A stretch of 64,000 nt of DNA from an uncultured Paracoccaceae bacterium (GCA_947501555.1 CANMWG010000002.1:506224-570223), one strand, 5' to 3'. Shown: positions 1 through 9,391, counted from the stretch's first letter. The notes: a model not told the origin generated them from the sequence alone. Numbers and translations are program-made.

Positions 1-159
1 CCAAGGGCCGAGAACATGTACACCTGCGCTGATTTCGCTGCCGCGTTTCAACGTTGCGAAGTCGTCGTATGCGACGAGTATGAAGCAGAGCAACGGTCAG
101 GATCCGCGCATGTGGGCATGTCCGCCTTGATCGACTTCATCGCGCGCAAACCAGTCTAA
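1..159 (+). CDS. C-terminal end of an unrecognised protein (partial)
   Basis: Reading frame 1 is open from the window edge to a TAA at 157-159 and gives the last 52 residues of a protein that begins outside the window. The fragment is Cys-, Glu- and Asp-containing (CEVVVCDEYEAEQ) and ends IDFIARKPV. No motif allows a family assignment. Codon use looks ordinary for the region, so a real gene end is likelier than chance. No clear terminator follows it. Confidence 0.4.
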   Translation, partial: PRAENMYTCADFAAAFQRCEVVVCDEYEAEQRSGSAHVGMSALIDFIARKPV

Positions 160-283
160 CCAAGCGTTCCTATTCACCAGATCCAAGCCCGGTCAACGCG
201 TGAATCGTTGCATGTCTCTCTCGCGCGCACGATCCGTTCCTACTCTTTGAAAAATGGGGGTTGCCCCGACGACTGACTAGGTC

Positions 284-418
284 GAATGGGCGCGGCGCAT
301 TCTAAAGGCCGATGCGGTCGCAAATGGTGCTGCTGTCTTGTTGGATGGGCAAATGGTCGACGCGCCGGTTATCGAAAAAGCAAGGCGTCTGCTTTCAACA
401 TCACAAGCCATTGCTTGA
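284..418 (+). pseudogene. C-terminal relic of a CitE/HpcH-type lyase
   Basis: The frame from 284 to the TGA at 416-418 reads EWARRILKADAVANGAAVLL and then DGQMVDAPVIEKARRLL. This strongly resembles the final about 45 residues of HpcH/HpaI aldolase-citrate lyase beta subunit proteins, where a helix AWARR..L.A precedes DG.MVD.PV...AR.LL. A TAG at 278-280 in the same frame and the absence of any recognisable upstream part show that the rest of the gene is gone. It is a remnant, not an expressed gene. Family assignment is from motif memory. Confidence 0.55.
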
Positions 419-860
419 TCAGCGTCCAATTTGAGAACCCGTTGTTCCGACGAACGTCAGCTTTGGGGTTACGGGACAATTTTTTGTCGGTTGTGGCGAA
501 TACCTCATTTGCACAAGTGTTTTTTTTGGTTCTGTCGCGATCCGCGTAACCGAAAATTCGCTGAGTTTATCTTCATCTCAATGACTGAGCAGTCAAACAG
601 CGAAAGAATGGTTTGAAATTGACCGCCTAGAACAGTCACCAATGACCGCTCTGATGAAATTGGCTGCAGCGCAGCGATGTTCGCGCTGCAAGTGCAAGAG
701 CATGCTGCGTTAGCAATAGCTGCAAGTGCAAAAGGCTGCTTCGTCCCGCACAGCGGACCTCGGATCAGATCGCGATGACGGTCTGGTTTCGTTCAGAGTT
801 GCTTGATGTCTGGGCGTAACCCGGCACCTTTGTAATTTACCCTATCGCGCCCAATAAAGA
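419..860. other. Gene-poor stretch with short repeats
   Basis: No convincing gene is seen here on either strand; two short open frames (286-549 and 431-616) overlap each other and have no recognisable protein features. The stretch holds a perfect 14-base palindrome at 582-595 and a 13-base direct repeat (GCTGCAAGTGCAA) at 685-697 and 719-731. Together with the lyase relic just upstream it looks like eroded accessory DNA. Confidence 0.4.
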
Positions 861-888
861 ATGGCGCGGCAGTCACCTGCCGCGCCAT
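861..888 (-). terminator. Rho-independent-like terminator of the DUF2125 gene
   Basis: A perfect 12-base-pair stem (861-872 with 877-888) with a 4-base loop lies 22 bases beyond the stop of the minus-strand gene ending at 910. On the minus strand the stem is followed by a moderately T-rich run (TCTTTATT). Confidence 0.65.
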
Positions 889-909
889 CCATTGAAGCGT
901 TAGAGCTCT

Positions 910-2412
910 TTAGCGAAGGCGTTGACCGTTCGCCAAGACCTCACCGTCAGCGGTGACTTCAAGCTTGGTTTCGATCTGGTCGTCGCCTGTAGACCGGGCG
1001 AACACGCCCATCATCATCCGGGGCGCCATCGCTTGCTCTTCTGGCAGAAGACCCATTGAGACCAGATTGTCCAACAATGCGTTCAAACCGCTGATCTCAA
1101 CAATCACATCGCCTTCTGGCTTTGGAAGCGGGGCAAAGGACTGCATATCGGTGTTATCAAAGGTGAATTCACCTTCGCCCGTCACAACCGCACCGGCGGC
1201 TGAGATACGCAAACGATCAAGGGCGACCGACACCAGTTCGATTGGCATCTCGGATCTAAACAGCGCATCTTCATTCGCTGGATCCATCAGATCGATCAAA
1301 GGCTTGGCCAGACCGCTGAGCGCGACTTGGATCGTGGCTGCATCGCGCGGCAACACGCTGCCAGGATCAAACAGGTTCCAGATCATGTCGTTGATTGTCA
1401 CGTCGACAAGATCAATGTTGAAACCGAAATCCGAAGGCTCATCCGATTTCGCCAATGGCATTTCAAGACCAATACCGTATTGCGCCAACCCAACCTCGAT
1501 AGGAAAGGGAAATGCGCTGGAGGTGACATTGACAGCAACATCGTCCGAGCTGGCCGCGTAAGCCAGCTTGTCTTTGCTGACCTCAGAGTCAAGCGTTGTA
1601 GCACCTGCGCTGAACGAGCCAGACATTTGATCACGATCGACATTGATGTCAAAAACATAAGCTGAATTTTCGATGGTGTATCTGCTCTGCGTCGCAAAAC
1701 CATCGGTGAACATCACATCCGGGTTCTCAAAAACAACATCCGGCGGCATGGTGACCGCGCCCCCGAAGGCCATGTTTTCTGTCTTGCCGCCAATAGTCAC
1801 ATATTCGTCGGTTTGGCCGGGTACTTCGAAGTCGACCAGCAGGTCGAATGAACCCACAGTACCGTCATAGGTGACTTCGATCAGGTCGCCTGTTTGGACA
1901 TTGTAGGTGCTGGCAAGATCTGAAAACTCCAAATAAACATCGCCAGTGAAGGTATCATCGCCGTCAACAACATCCTGCAGCGCAAGTTTTGTACTGTCGG
2001 CTGTGATGTCATAGGTCATATCGCCCGGCTCACCGCTGAACAGCATTTCCAAGCCCGATTGGCTGAGGATGAGCGTAATCTCAGGACCGCCAGGTAGGCT
2101 GACTGTTACAGGATAGCTCTCAACCATCGTCACAAGAACGGTGCCGTTGCCTTGTCCCGCAAAGGTGATATCACCCACCTCTGCGACAACATCGACCTCT
2201 GGTGTATCGACGGTCATGGTCACATCGCGCACGATGAGCGTATCGCCGGATAGGTCTTCGGCACTGAAAGAAATTGCATCTTCGCCGTAGACTGCGGATA
2301 GCGCTTGCCAGTCTTCCCAAACTTGGGCGGCGGTGACATCTGCCTGGGCCGCGCCACCTGCAATCAGTGCAGCACAACAAACTGCGCCTTGCAGCCGGGT
2401 TGTATATGTCAT
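910..2412 (-). CDS. DUF2125 domain secreted protein
   Basis: The 500-residue product starts with a clear signal peptide (cleavage likely after GGAAQA, about residue 24) and has no further membrane segment, so it should be periplasmic. The body is beta-rich and acidic with repeated patterns of about 100 residues (GDTLIVRDVTMTVDTPEVD, then TYDGTVGSFDLLVDFEVPG), typical of the DUF2125 proteins found in alphaproteobacteria, whose function is unknown to me. The start is supported by a GAAGGG ribosome site 7 bases upstream. It is transcribed alone, divergently from the dehydrogenase at 2531, and ends before a strong hairpin. Confidence 0.8.
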   Translation of the reverse strand: MTYTTRLQGAVCCAALIAGGAAQADVTAAQVWEDWQALSAVYGEDAISFSAEDLSGDTLIVRDVTMTVDTPEVDVVAEVGDITFAGQGNGTVLVTMVESYPVTVSLPGGPEITLILSQSGLEMLFSGEPGDMTYDITADSTKLALQDVVDGDDTFTGDVYLEFSDLASTYNVQTGDLIEVTYDGTVGSFDLLVDFEVPGQTDEYVTIGGKTENMAFGGAVTMPPDVVFENPDVMFTDGFATQSRYTIENSAYVFDINVDRDQMSGSFSAGATTLDSEVSKDKLAYAASSDDVAVNVTSSAFPFPIEVGLAQYGIGLEMPLAKSDEPSDFGFNIDLVDVTINDMIWNLFDPGSVLPRDAATIQVALSGLAKPLIDLMDPANEDALFRSEMPIELVSVALDRLRISAAGAVVTGEGEFTFDNTDMQSFAPLPKPEGDVIVEISGLNALLDNLVSMGLLPEEQAMAPRMMMGVFARSTGDDQIETKLEVTADGEVLANGQRLR

Positions 2413-2530
2413 TTAAAATCCCTTCATTCTGTATGTTTCGAACCTCCTTAAGCGTTCGTATCATACGGGCGAAAAGAGACTTATTACCCGACTAAATAGC
2501 TACCCACGTCACAAATCGAAAGGGATGAGC

Positions 2531-3289
2531 ATGAAAAAGATTGATATGGTGGGGAAAACCGTACTCATCACAGGCGCAAGCCGCGGGATCGGGGCTGCGG
2601 CTGCGCGGGCCTTTGCCGATGCGGGGGCAAATGTGGCCCTTGTGGCCCGCAGCACAGACGACATCGCCCAAATCGCAGGCGAGATTGGCCCAGCCGCGTT
2701 GGCCATTCCTTGCGACGTATCCCGCTACGCCGAATTTGAGCGCGCTGTCGCTGCGACCGCCCAGACCTTTGGCGGTCTCGATATCCTGATCAATAACGCC
2801 GGCGCGATTGACCCCATCGGCCATTTGGCTGACGCCGACCCCGAGGCATGGGGGCGCACCATCGACATCAACCTTAAGGGCGTTATGTACGGCATGCACG
2901 CCGCAATGGCGGGTATGATTGCCCAAGGACATGGCACGATCATCAACATATCATCGGGCGCGGCCCATGGCCCGGTGGAAGGCTGGACCGCTTATTGCAG
3001 CTCCAAGGCAGGCGCGTTCATGTTGACCCGTGCCGCTGATCTGGAAAACCGCGACAAGGGATTGCGCGTCCTGGGGCTGTCCCCTGGGACTGTGGCCACA
3101 CAGATGCAGCGCGATATCAAAGCATCGGGTATCAACCCGGTCAGCCAGCTGGATTGGTCAGTCCACATTCCGCCCGAATGGCCCGCACAGGCGCTCTTGT
3201 GGATGTGCACAGCTGAGGCCGACCCATACTTGGGCCAAGATGTCAGCCTGCGTGACGATGATATTCGGACCAAGGTTGGCCTGTCTTGA
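2531..3289 (+). CDS. SDR family oxidoreductase
   Basis: This is a classical short-chain dehydrogenase/reductase of 252 residues, an NAD(P)(H)-dependent enzyme acting in the cytoplasm on an unknown alcohol or ketone. It has the cofactor-binding TGASRGIG motif near the N-terminus, the structural NNAG motif, the catalytic Ser in NISSGA, and YCSSK as the catalytic Tyr-x-x-x-Lys. An in-frame ATG at 2525 would have AGGG directly abutting it, whereas the ATG at 2531 has it at a normal spacing of 6, so the latter is chosen. Its stop overlaps the TTG start of the following crotonase-family gene, suggesting that both act on the same substrate type. Confidence 0.9.
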   Translation: MKKIDMVGKTVLITGASRGIGAAAARAFADAGANVALVARSTDDIAQIAGEIGPAALAIPCDVSRYAEFERAVAATAQTFGGLDILINNAGAIDPIGHLADADPEAWGRTIDINLKGVMYGMHAAMAGMIAQGHGTIINISSGAAHGPVEGWTAYCSSKAGAFMLTRAADLENRDKGLRVLGLSPGTVATQMQRDIKASGINPVSQLDWSVHIPPEWPAQALLWMCTAEADPYLGQDVSLRDDDIRTKVGLS

Positions 3290-3891
3290 TCCATTGCGAC
3301 AAGCAGGGTGATCTTTGGACGGTCACCATCGACCGCCCCGACAAAGCGGGGGCGCTGACCCGCGATATGCTTCTAGAACTTACCGAAATCGCAGAGACTG
3401 CGACGGCTTGCAAAGCCCTGATCCTGACCGGCACTGGGCGGGTTTTCAGCGCGGGCGCGGATCTGCAAGAGGCCCATGCGGGCTTGGCCACCGATGCGGT
3501 ATGGGAGCGGCTGTCATCGGCTGTTGCCGCATTACCGGGGCTGACTATTGCCGCGCTGAATGGAACCGTCGCGGGCGGTGCCTTTGGGATGGTTCTGGCC
3601 TGCGACTTGCGGATTTGCGTGCCAGAGGCCCGGTTCTTTTACCCGGTGATGAAGCTGGGGTTTCTGCCACAACCGTCTGATCCGTTCAGACTTGCCGCCC
3701 TGGTGGGACCTGCGCGGGCCAAAATGATTTTGATGGCCGGACAAAAAGTCGGGGCGAACGCAGCCCATAACTGGGGGTTGGTTGATCAGATTGTGCCGGC
3801 TGATGAGCTGATAGATGCGGCGCAGGCACTAACCCATGACGCAGTGACGGCTGACCTGTCCCATATTGGGGCCATCAAGCAGATGATTTAA
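3286..3891 (+). CDS. Short enoyl-CoA hydratase/isomerase family protein
   Basis: The 201-residue product belongs to the crotonase superfamily: it has the first oxyanion-hole segment FSAGADLQEA and the second, GTVAGGAFGMVLACDLRI. It is shorter than the usual about 260 residues and lacks the C-terminal helical region used for trimer packing. The stretch where a hydratase would have its second catalytic Glu reads PVMKLGFLPQPSDP, with no Glu, so hydratase activity is doubtful. Translation probably starts at TTG 3286, overlapping the upstream dehydrogenase stop. The likely role is CoA-ester isomerisation, hydrolysis or binding paired with that dehydrogenase. Confidence 0.8.
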   Translation: MIHCDKQGDLWTVTIDRPDKAGALTRDMLLELTEIAETATACKALILTGTGRVFSAGADLQEAHAGLATDAVWERLSSAVAALPGLTIAALNGTVAGGAFGMVLACDLRICVPEARFFYPVMKLGFLPQPSDPFRLAALVGPARAKMILMAGQKVGANAAHNWGLVDQIVPADELIDAAQALTHDAVTADLSHIGAIKQMI

Positions 3892-3958
3892 GACATCCGG
3901 GTTGTTCTTTTGACCGTTAGACGACACAAAAGTAGCAACGAGTGAGGGTGGAAGAGAG

Positions 3959-5269
3959 ATGGAAGAAAGTTTACCTCTGGTTGATCAGGCCAAAGCGGCC
4001 TTTGAACAAGGATTGGGGCTTGCACAGGACTGGCTTTTGTCGCCTGCCGCTTGGTCTCAGTTCGGGCTGCTGATCGGGGCGTTCTTGCTGGCGCGGTTTG
4101 CCAACAAGATGATCGCACCCCGTTTAATCAGCTTACTGACCCCGCATGAAAACAATCAATCCGTCTTCGCCTCCGCACGGCGGTTTGTGTTGATCTTTGT
4201 GCCATTGCTGCTGCCCTTGCTGGCCTACGGGTTCACGGCAATCGGCGAAGTCGTGACACGGTCGCTTTTTGGCTCAGGGGCCGTGATCGCTTTTGGCAAG
4301 CGGGTGTTCCTGTTCCTTGCAGCACGCGCATTGGCCAAACACATTATCACCGACCCGTTCCTGAAACTGCTGGGGCGCTATGTGCTTGTACCGGTTGCAG
4401 CACTTTATGCTTTGGGGTTCTTGGATCAGGTTCTGTTGGCACTTGATGCGACCCGTGTCAGCCTTGGGAACATCAACTTTTCGCTTCTGGCAATTATCCG
4501 GGGCGTGATTGCGGGTAGTATCTTGTTCTGGCTCGGGCAATGGTCGAACGGGCAATCATCGGCCTATATCGAAAAGCAGCCCATGCGGCCGGCGATCCGG
4601 CAATTGACGGCCAAGGCCGCCGAATTTGCGATCTTTGGCCTCGCATTCTTGCTGTTGATGAACATCATGGGGATCAGCCTAAGCTCATTGGCAATTATTG
4701 GGGGTGCGGTTGGTGTTGGTCTGGGTTTTGGCCTGCAAAAGATCGCGTCAAACTTTATCTCGGGCGTCATCTTGTTGCTGGAAGGTCAGGCAACCGTTGG
4801 TGACTACGTCGAACTGGACGGGGGCGAAGCCGGGACGATCATCAAAATGACCGCGCGCGCAACCATTTTGGAAACCTTTGACGGGCGTTGGATTGTGGTG
4901 CCCAATGAAGATTTCATCACCACGCGCGTGGTCAATTACTCGGACGCGGGATCGGCCAACCGGCTTGAGGTGGATTTTTCGGTTAGCTACGACACCGACA
5001 TCAACAAAATCCCCGACATCATCGAGGCAGCGGTCGCGACCCATCCGGGCGTGTTGTCAGAGCCTGAAAAACCCGACTGCGAGCTGCGCGGTTTTGGCGA
5101 CAGCGGCATTGATTTCTGTGTCGAATTTTGGGTCGAGGGCATAGACGATGGTAAGAACAAGTTTTCATCTGACGTCCTGTTCCTGATCTGGAATGCGCTG
5201 AAGGACAACGATATTGAGATACCATATCCACACCGCGTCATCGAAATGAAGGGCCCGATGCCCACGTGA
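3959..5269 (+). CDS. MscS-family mechanosensitive channel
   Basis: The 436-residue inner-membrane protein has several hydrophobic segments over the first about 270 residues, followed by the MscS core. The pore-lining helix is Gly/Ala-rich (GGAVGVGLGFGLQKIASNFISG), and the beta domain follows with the pattern VGDYVEL. It would open under membrane tension and release solutes on hypo-osmotic shock, as known for the family. The ATG at 3959 follows a purine-rich GGGTGGAAGAGAG site. The stop overlaps the GTG start of the flavoprotein gene at 5266, so the two are translationally coupled, though no functional link is obvious. Confidence 0.88.
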   Translation: MEESLPLVDQAKAAFEQGLGLAQDWLLSPAAWSQFGLLIGAFLLARFANKMIAPRLISLLTPHENNQSVFASARRFVLIFVPLLLPLLAYGFTAIGEVVTRSLFGSGAVIAFGKRVFLFLAARALAKHIITDPFLKLLGRYVLVPVAALYALGFLDQVLLALDATRVSLGNINFSLLAIIRGVIAGSILFWLGQWSNGQSSAYIEKQPMRPAIRQLTAKAAEFAIFGLAFLLLMNIMGISLSSLAIIGGAVGVGLGFGLQKIASNFISGVILLLEGQATVGDYVELDGGEAGTIIKMTARATILETFDGRWIVVPNEDFITTRVVNYSDAGSANRLEVDFSVSYDTDINKIPDIIEAAVATHPGVLSEPEKPDCELRGFGDSGIDFCVEFWVEGIDDGKNKFSSDVLFLIWNALKDNDIEIPYPHRVIEMKGPMPT

Positions 5270-6429
5270 CAGATGCTGTGGTGATTGGCGCGGGACCTGC
5301 GGGCCTGATGGCTGCGGAAACCATCGCGCGGACGGGGGCCTCGGTGACAATCGCAGACGCGATGCCATCAGCCGGGCGCAAGTTCCTGATGGCAGGAAAG
5401 TCCGGTCTGAACCTGACCAAAGCAGAGCCGATTGGACAGTTCATCGCAGCATACGGTGACATAGGCCCTGTGATGCGCGCATCCCTAGAGGCCTTTGGAC
5501 CGGATCAGGTGGTCCAATGGGCAGAAGACCTCCGGCAAGCCACATTTACGGGATCAACGGGGCGGGTTTTTCCAGCAGCTATGAAGGCCTCACCCTTGCT
5601 GCGGGCCTGGATGGCCCGGTTGGACGGGCTTGGGGTGACGTTACACACCCGGTGGCGGTGGCATGGCTGGGATGATGGCGCGCTGCAGTTTGAAACGCCC
5701 AACGGTCCGCTGTCCGTTCGACCCAAAGCAACTGTTCTGGCTCTTGGGGGTGCGAGCTGGTCCCGGCTTGGTTCAGATGGGCATTGGGTGCAATTTCTGC
5801 CAGACGCCGTAGCCCCTTTCGCACCTGCAAATATGGGTTTTGTTGTGCCGTGGTCGACGCATATGGCCCGCCACTTGGGCCGCCCCGTGAAGGCGGTCGG
5901 CTTGCGTGCGGGGGATCTTCATAGCCGGGGTGAGTTTGTCATTTCTGAACATGGCATTGAAGGCGGCGGGATTTACGAGGTCTCACGCGCTATGCGGCAA
6001 GGCGCGCAACTATACGTCGATCTGCTGCCCGATTGGTCGTTGGAGCGGGTTGCAAAAGCCCTGGCCAAACCGCGCGGCAAGACCAGCCTGTCAAACCATC
6101 TCAGAAAAGTTCTGCGGCTTGACCCGGTGCGTCTGGCGTTGCTGGGCGAATTTGGACGCCCCTACCCGGATGATCTAGCAGGATTGCTCAAAGCACTGCC
6201 AATTATCCATCAAGGACCTAGGCCCTTGGATCAGGCCATTTCAACGGCTGGGGGTGTGCGGTTCAACGGCTTGTCAGATCAATTAATGATGAAGATGCAT
6301 CCGGGCGTTTTTTGCGCCGGCGAAATGCTGGATTGGGAAGCGCCTACAGGCGGCTATCTGATCACAGGATGTCTGGCCACAGGGCGCTTGGCGGGGCAAG
6401 CCGCGTCCCAGCACATAGCAGCGCAATAG
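5266..6429 (+). CDS. FAD-dependent flavoprotein (BaiN/YhiN, TIGR03862-like)
   Basis: This is a 387-residue flavoprotein with an N-terminal FAD-binding dinucleotide fold (GAGPAGLMAAE, residues about 8-18), the family segment GRKFLMAGKSGLNLTKAEP, and a C-terminal FAD-contacting block (CAGEMLDWEAPTGGYLITGC). It matches the HI0933/YhiN-like oxidoreductases, whose physiological substrates are mostly unknown. Translation probably starts at GTG 5266, which overlaps the upstream channel stop (GTGA). The length is normal for the TIGR03862 branch. Confidence 0.85.
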   Translation: MTDAVVIGAGPAGLMAAETIARTGASVTIADAMPSAGRKFLMAGKSGLNLTKAEPIGQFIAAYGDIGPVMRASLEAFGPDQVVQWAEDLRQATFTGSTGRVFPAAMKASPLLRAWMARLDGLGVTLHTRWRWHGWDDGALQFETPNGPLSVRPKATVLALGGASWSRLGSDGHWVQFLPDAVAPFAPANMGFVVPWSTHMARHLGRPVKAVGLRAGDLHSRGEFVISEHGIEGGGIYEVSRAMRQGAQLYVDLLPDWSLERVAKALAKPRGKTSLSNHLRKVLRLDPVRLALLGEFGRPYPDDLAGLLKALPIIHQGPRPLDQAISTAGGVRFNGLSDQLMMKMHPGVFCAGEMLDWEAPTGGYLITGCLATGRLAGQAASQHIAAQ

Positions 6430-6459
6430 TCTGAAACGACCACTGCGCAGCTTTCCGAG

Positions 6460-7122
6460 TTAGGCCACCAAACGCAAGTCTGTTGGTTCTGCCTCATAAA
6501 ACTGCAAATCCCAATCATACCGTTCACGGATCAGATTTTTAGCTGCCGCGTCATAGCGCCCGCTGACCGGTTGACGGAGCCGCAACGCATCAAGTGGTCG
6601 GTCTGTGAAGACAGGGGAAACGCCAACCTCACGGAAGATTTCGGGCAGGTCTTGTTCGGCGGTTTCAGCCCGGACCACGTGGGTCACACGATCCTGGCAC
6701 CAATCAACGGCTGACCATGCGCCAAACCGTCGCCAACGCGGGCCCGCTGACGTCATTGCGGCACCGTTTCCATTTGGACGGGTGCTAGCCAACCACTGTG
6801 TAAAAGACGGAGCAGTACGCCCGACCCTTTGGCTCATGCGCCACAGACGGTCAGTGGCCGCGATGCGGTCATAGAGTTGCGCCATTTTTGTATAAGGATT
6901 TCGGACAATCGCGATACGCGTGTAACTGCGATAAGCATATCCAGCCATATCAAACGCCCACTCAGCCTCAGCCGGAGACATGCCCTGGAAAAAGATCCCG
7001 CCCATGCCTTTGTGGCGCTGAAGCGGTTGGTCCATCCATGGCATTAACGCATGGGTAACCCAAGGGCAGGCGCCCATCGGATCAGGAAACAGGATAAAAC
7101 GGTGACTATGAGAAATTAACAT
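6460..7122 (-). CDS. Sulfotransferase-like protein
   Basis: The 220-residue product resembles sulfotransferase family 2 proteins, which use PAPS to sulfate carbohydrates. The segment RIAIVRNPYTKMAQLYDRI looks like the 3'-phosphate-binding region (R-x-P-x-x-x..S/Y). The strongest start is the ATG at 7122; an upstream extension to 7323 would be a low-complexity basic peptide lacking family features. The usual N-terminal 5'-phosphosulfate loop (KxGST) is not evident (FPDPMGACPW instead), so catalysis is uncertain. It lies divergent from the yjbH-like gene, so a role in decorating an exported polysaccharide is possible but is inference. Confidence 0.65.
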   Translation of the reverse strand: MLISHSHRFILFPDPMGACPWVTHALMPWMDQPLQRHKGMGGIFFQGMSPAEAEWAFDMAGYAYRSYTRIAIVRNPYTKMAQLYDRIAATDRLWRMSQRVGRTAPSFTQWLASTRPNGNGAAMTSAGPRWRRFGAWSAVDWCQDRVTHVVRAETAEQDLPEIFREVGVSPVFTDRPLDALRLRQPVSGRYDAAAKNLIRERYDWDLQFYEAEPTDLRLVA

Positions 7123-7267
7123 AATGAGACGTTGAGGTATAATAGTTAACAAAGCGTATACGCGCATAAGATGTAATCGTAATTTGGCGCTTTTTCTTTG
7201 ACCCATCGACCATTTGCAACTTTCGCTCAGCACGCTAGACCTTGCAGACGTCTCTGGTGGAGTAACC

Positions 7268-9391
7268 ATGAAACAAAAAGCAGCCTTTTTCGCGATTTCG
7301 GCTTTGCCTCTGGCATTTGGCACAACGACTTATGCGCAAGATATTCCCATAAATTATTCGCTTTTTGGCACACCGGGACTGCTGGAAATGCCTTCTGCGC
7401 ATACCGCCCCGGAAGGCACATTGGCGACATCACTCTCGTACCAAGAGGGCCTCATACGGGCCACGGCCACCTTCCAATTAACCAACCGCTTATCCGCCAG
7501 CGCACGCTATTCCATTGTCGACGTTTATGACGATCCAACAACCAATATCCTGTCCGACGAATTTGAGCGCAGCTTTGATTTCCACTATAGATTGAATAAT
7601 GAGGGCGCATTCCTGCCCGCTTTTGCCGTCGGTGTTCGTGATATGTTCACGCCAGGCCGTTTTGGGTCCGAATACGTGGTGGCCACCAAATCGATTGGCG
7701 ATAATTTGACCGTGACAGGGGGGATCGGATGGGGGGCCATGGGAACCCGCGACGGGTTTAGCAATCCGTTCTCGGGTTTAGATGAAAGACCTGTTTTTGA
7801 TGATGCCGACAGCGATGGCCAGCTAGCGTCCGACTATTGGTTCCGCGGCGATGCCGCTGCCTTCGGTGGGTTGACCTATCAGTTCAATGAACGTTGGGGC
7901 GCTGTGGCCGAATATTCATCCATTGCCTACCCTGAAGCCAGCGGGTCGCCTGCATTGGACGGCACGTCGCCCTATAACTTTGGCGTCACCTACCGGCCCC
8001 GCCCCGGCGTCCAGCTTTCGCTCGCCTCCCTTTATGGCAGTGAGGTCGCCTTATCAGGGACCTTTACGCTAAACGCCAATAACCGCCCCGCCATGAGCGG
8101 CATTGACGCCGCCCCCGCCCCGATCAAGGCCCGGAGTGCCGCGGAACGCAATGAACAAACATGGGACCGGACCACGGCGCCCGAGGCCGGTTTGCGTGCA
8201 GCTTTGACCGCATTGCTGGAAATCGAGGGGCTAACACTGACTGGGCTTGAAGTGACCGACACCACCGCCCGCGTCCGCTACACCAATGGCCGCTATCGGT
8301 CAGACGCCCAGGCAATGGGCCGCGTGGCCCGGATGATGACGCAAGTTATGCCAAATTCAGTCCAGACATTCACAGTAGAACCCCAAAAACGCGGTATCCC
8401 CGTATCCGCTGTCACTTTTGCCAGATCTGACCTGGAAGACCTTGAAAACCGCCCGGGTGCCGCCGCCGCATTATACCAACGGGCCGAATTCGCAGACGCA
8501 GGACGGGTGGATTCAGTCCCCGCAGCGCAGACGGATGATCCACGGTTTAGCTGGGGCTTAGGTCCTTATCTGACGATCAATCCGTTTGGTAGCAATGGAT
8601 CGGTTGCGCTCGATACAGGCCTTAGCTTACGGGGACGTTACGAATTCTCACCCCGGCTTGTGGCGTCGGGCGCGATCGTCCAAAGCATCGTGAAAGCTGA
8701 CGCGGACGATCCGACAGAAGCGACTTCAAACGGGATCCATAAGGTGCGCACCAATGGATCGTTCTATGGGGATGACGGTGTCCCGGTCCTACAAAATCTG
8801 ACGCTGTCCTACTTTGGTCGGCCCGGGAATAACCTCTATAGCCGGGCGACCGTGGGCTATCTGGAGCGGATGTACGGCGGGATCTCAACCGAGCTTCTCT
8901 GGAAGCCGGTGGATAGCCCGTTTGGATTAGGTGGCGAATTGAACTATATCGCGCAACGCAACACCGACATGGCCTTTGGGTTTGACGAATTCGAATACGA
9001 TGTTGTGACGGGCCATCTGTCTGCTTATTACGATCTGGGCAATGGGATCCACACGCAGCTTGACGTCGGACGCTACCTTGCCGGCGATTGGGGGGCGACC
9101 GTTTCGATTGACCGCGAGTACGACAACGGAGTGCGCATCGGCGCCTATTTCACCCAGACTGAGATCAGCTATGATGACTTCGGAGATGGCTCCTATAACA
9201 AGGGTGTCCGGATTTCGATCCCACAAGACTTCTTTACCGGCCAACCAACAAGGCGCAGCTACGGAACCACGATCAGGACACGTTCCGGAGATGGCGGCGC
9301 TCAGTTGGAGGTGGATGGTCGGCTTTACGGCATCGTGCGGGACGCACATACCAGTGACCTAAAAGATACATGGGGGCGGTTCTGGCGATGA
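7268..9391 (+). CDS. yjbH: YjbH-like outer-membrane polysaccharide protein
   Basis: The 707-residue product has a signal peptide (MKQKAAFFAISALPLAFG.., cleavage after TYAQ) and the family opening NYSLFGTPGLLEMPSAHTAPEGTL, which fits YjbH (DUF940) proteins. The rest shows alternating aromatic/hydrophobic strands of an outer-membrane barrel. YjbH works with YjbF and other Yjb proteins in exopolysaccharide production in Escherichia coli. The ATG at 7268 is preferred over 7214 because it begins the signal peptide and has TGGTGGAG upstream. Its stop overlaps the start of the lipoprotein gene (ATGA). Confidence 0.85.
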   Translation: MKQKAAFFAISALPLAFGTTTYAQDIPINYSLFGTPGLLEMPSAHTAPEGTLATSLSYQEGLIRATATFQLTNRLSASARYSIVDVYDDPTTNILSDEFERSFDFHYRLNNEGAFLPAFAVGVRDMFTPGRFGSEYVVATKSIGDNLTVTGGIGWGAMGTRDGFSNPFSGLDERPVFDDADSDGQLASDYWFRGDAAAFGGLTYQFNERWGAVAEYSSIAYPEASGSPALDGTSPYNFGVTYRPRPGVQLSLASLYGSEVALSGTFTLNANNRPAMSGIDAAPAPIKARSAAERNEQTWDRTTAPEAGLRAALTALLEIEGLTLTGLEVTDTTARVRYTNGRYRSDAQAMGRVARMMTQVMPNSVQTFTVEPQKRGIPVSAVTFARSDLEDLENRPGAAAALYQRAEFADAGRVDSVPAAQTDDPRFSWGLGPYLTINPFGSNGSVALDTGLSLRGRYEFSPRLVASGAIVQSIVKADADDPTEATSNGIHKVRTNGSFYGDDGVPVLQNLTLSYFGRPGNNLYSRATVGYLERMYGGISTELLWKPVDSPFGLGGELNYIAQRNTDMAFGFDEFEYDVVTGHLSAYYDLGNGIHTQLDVGRYLAGDWGATVSIDREYDNGVRIGAYFTQTEISYDDFGDGSYNKGVRISIPQDFFTGQPTRRSYGTTIRTRSGDGGAQLEVDGRLYGIVRDAHTSDLKDTWGRFWR

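Noticed and set aside
286..616. Two overlapping open frames (87 and 61 codons) in the first kilobase
   Set aside because: They overlap in different frames, have no protein-like motifs, and the region carries a different-frame lyase relic, so chance frames are likelier.
7138..7143. TATAAT box upstream of yjbH
   Set aside because: A good -10 hexamer, but no acceptable -35 lies 16-18 bases before it, so a promoter is not claimed.
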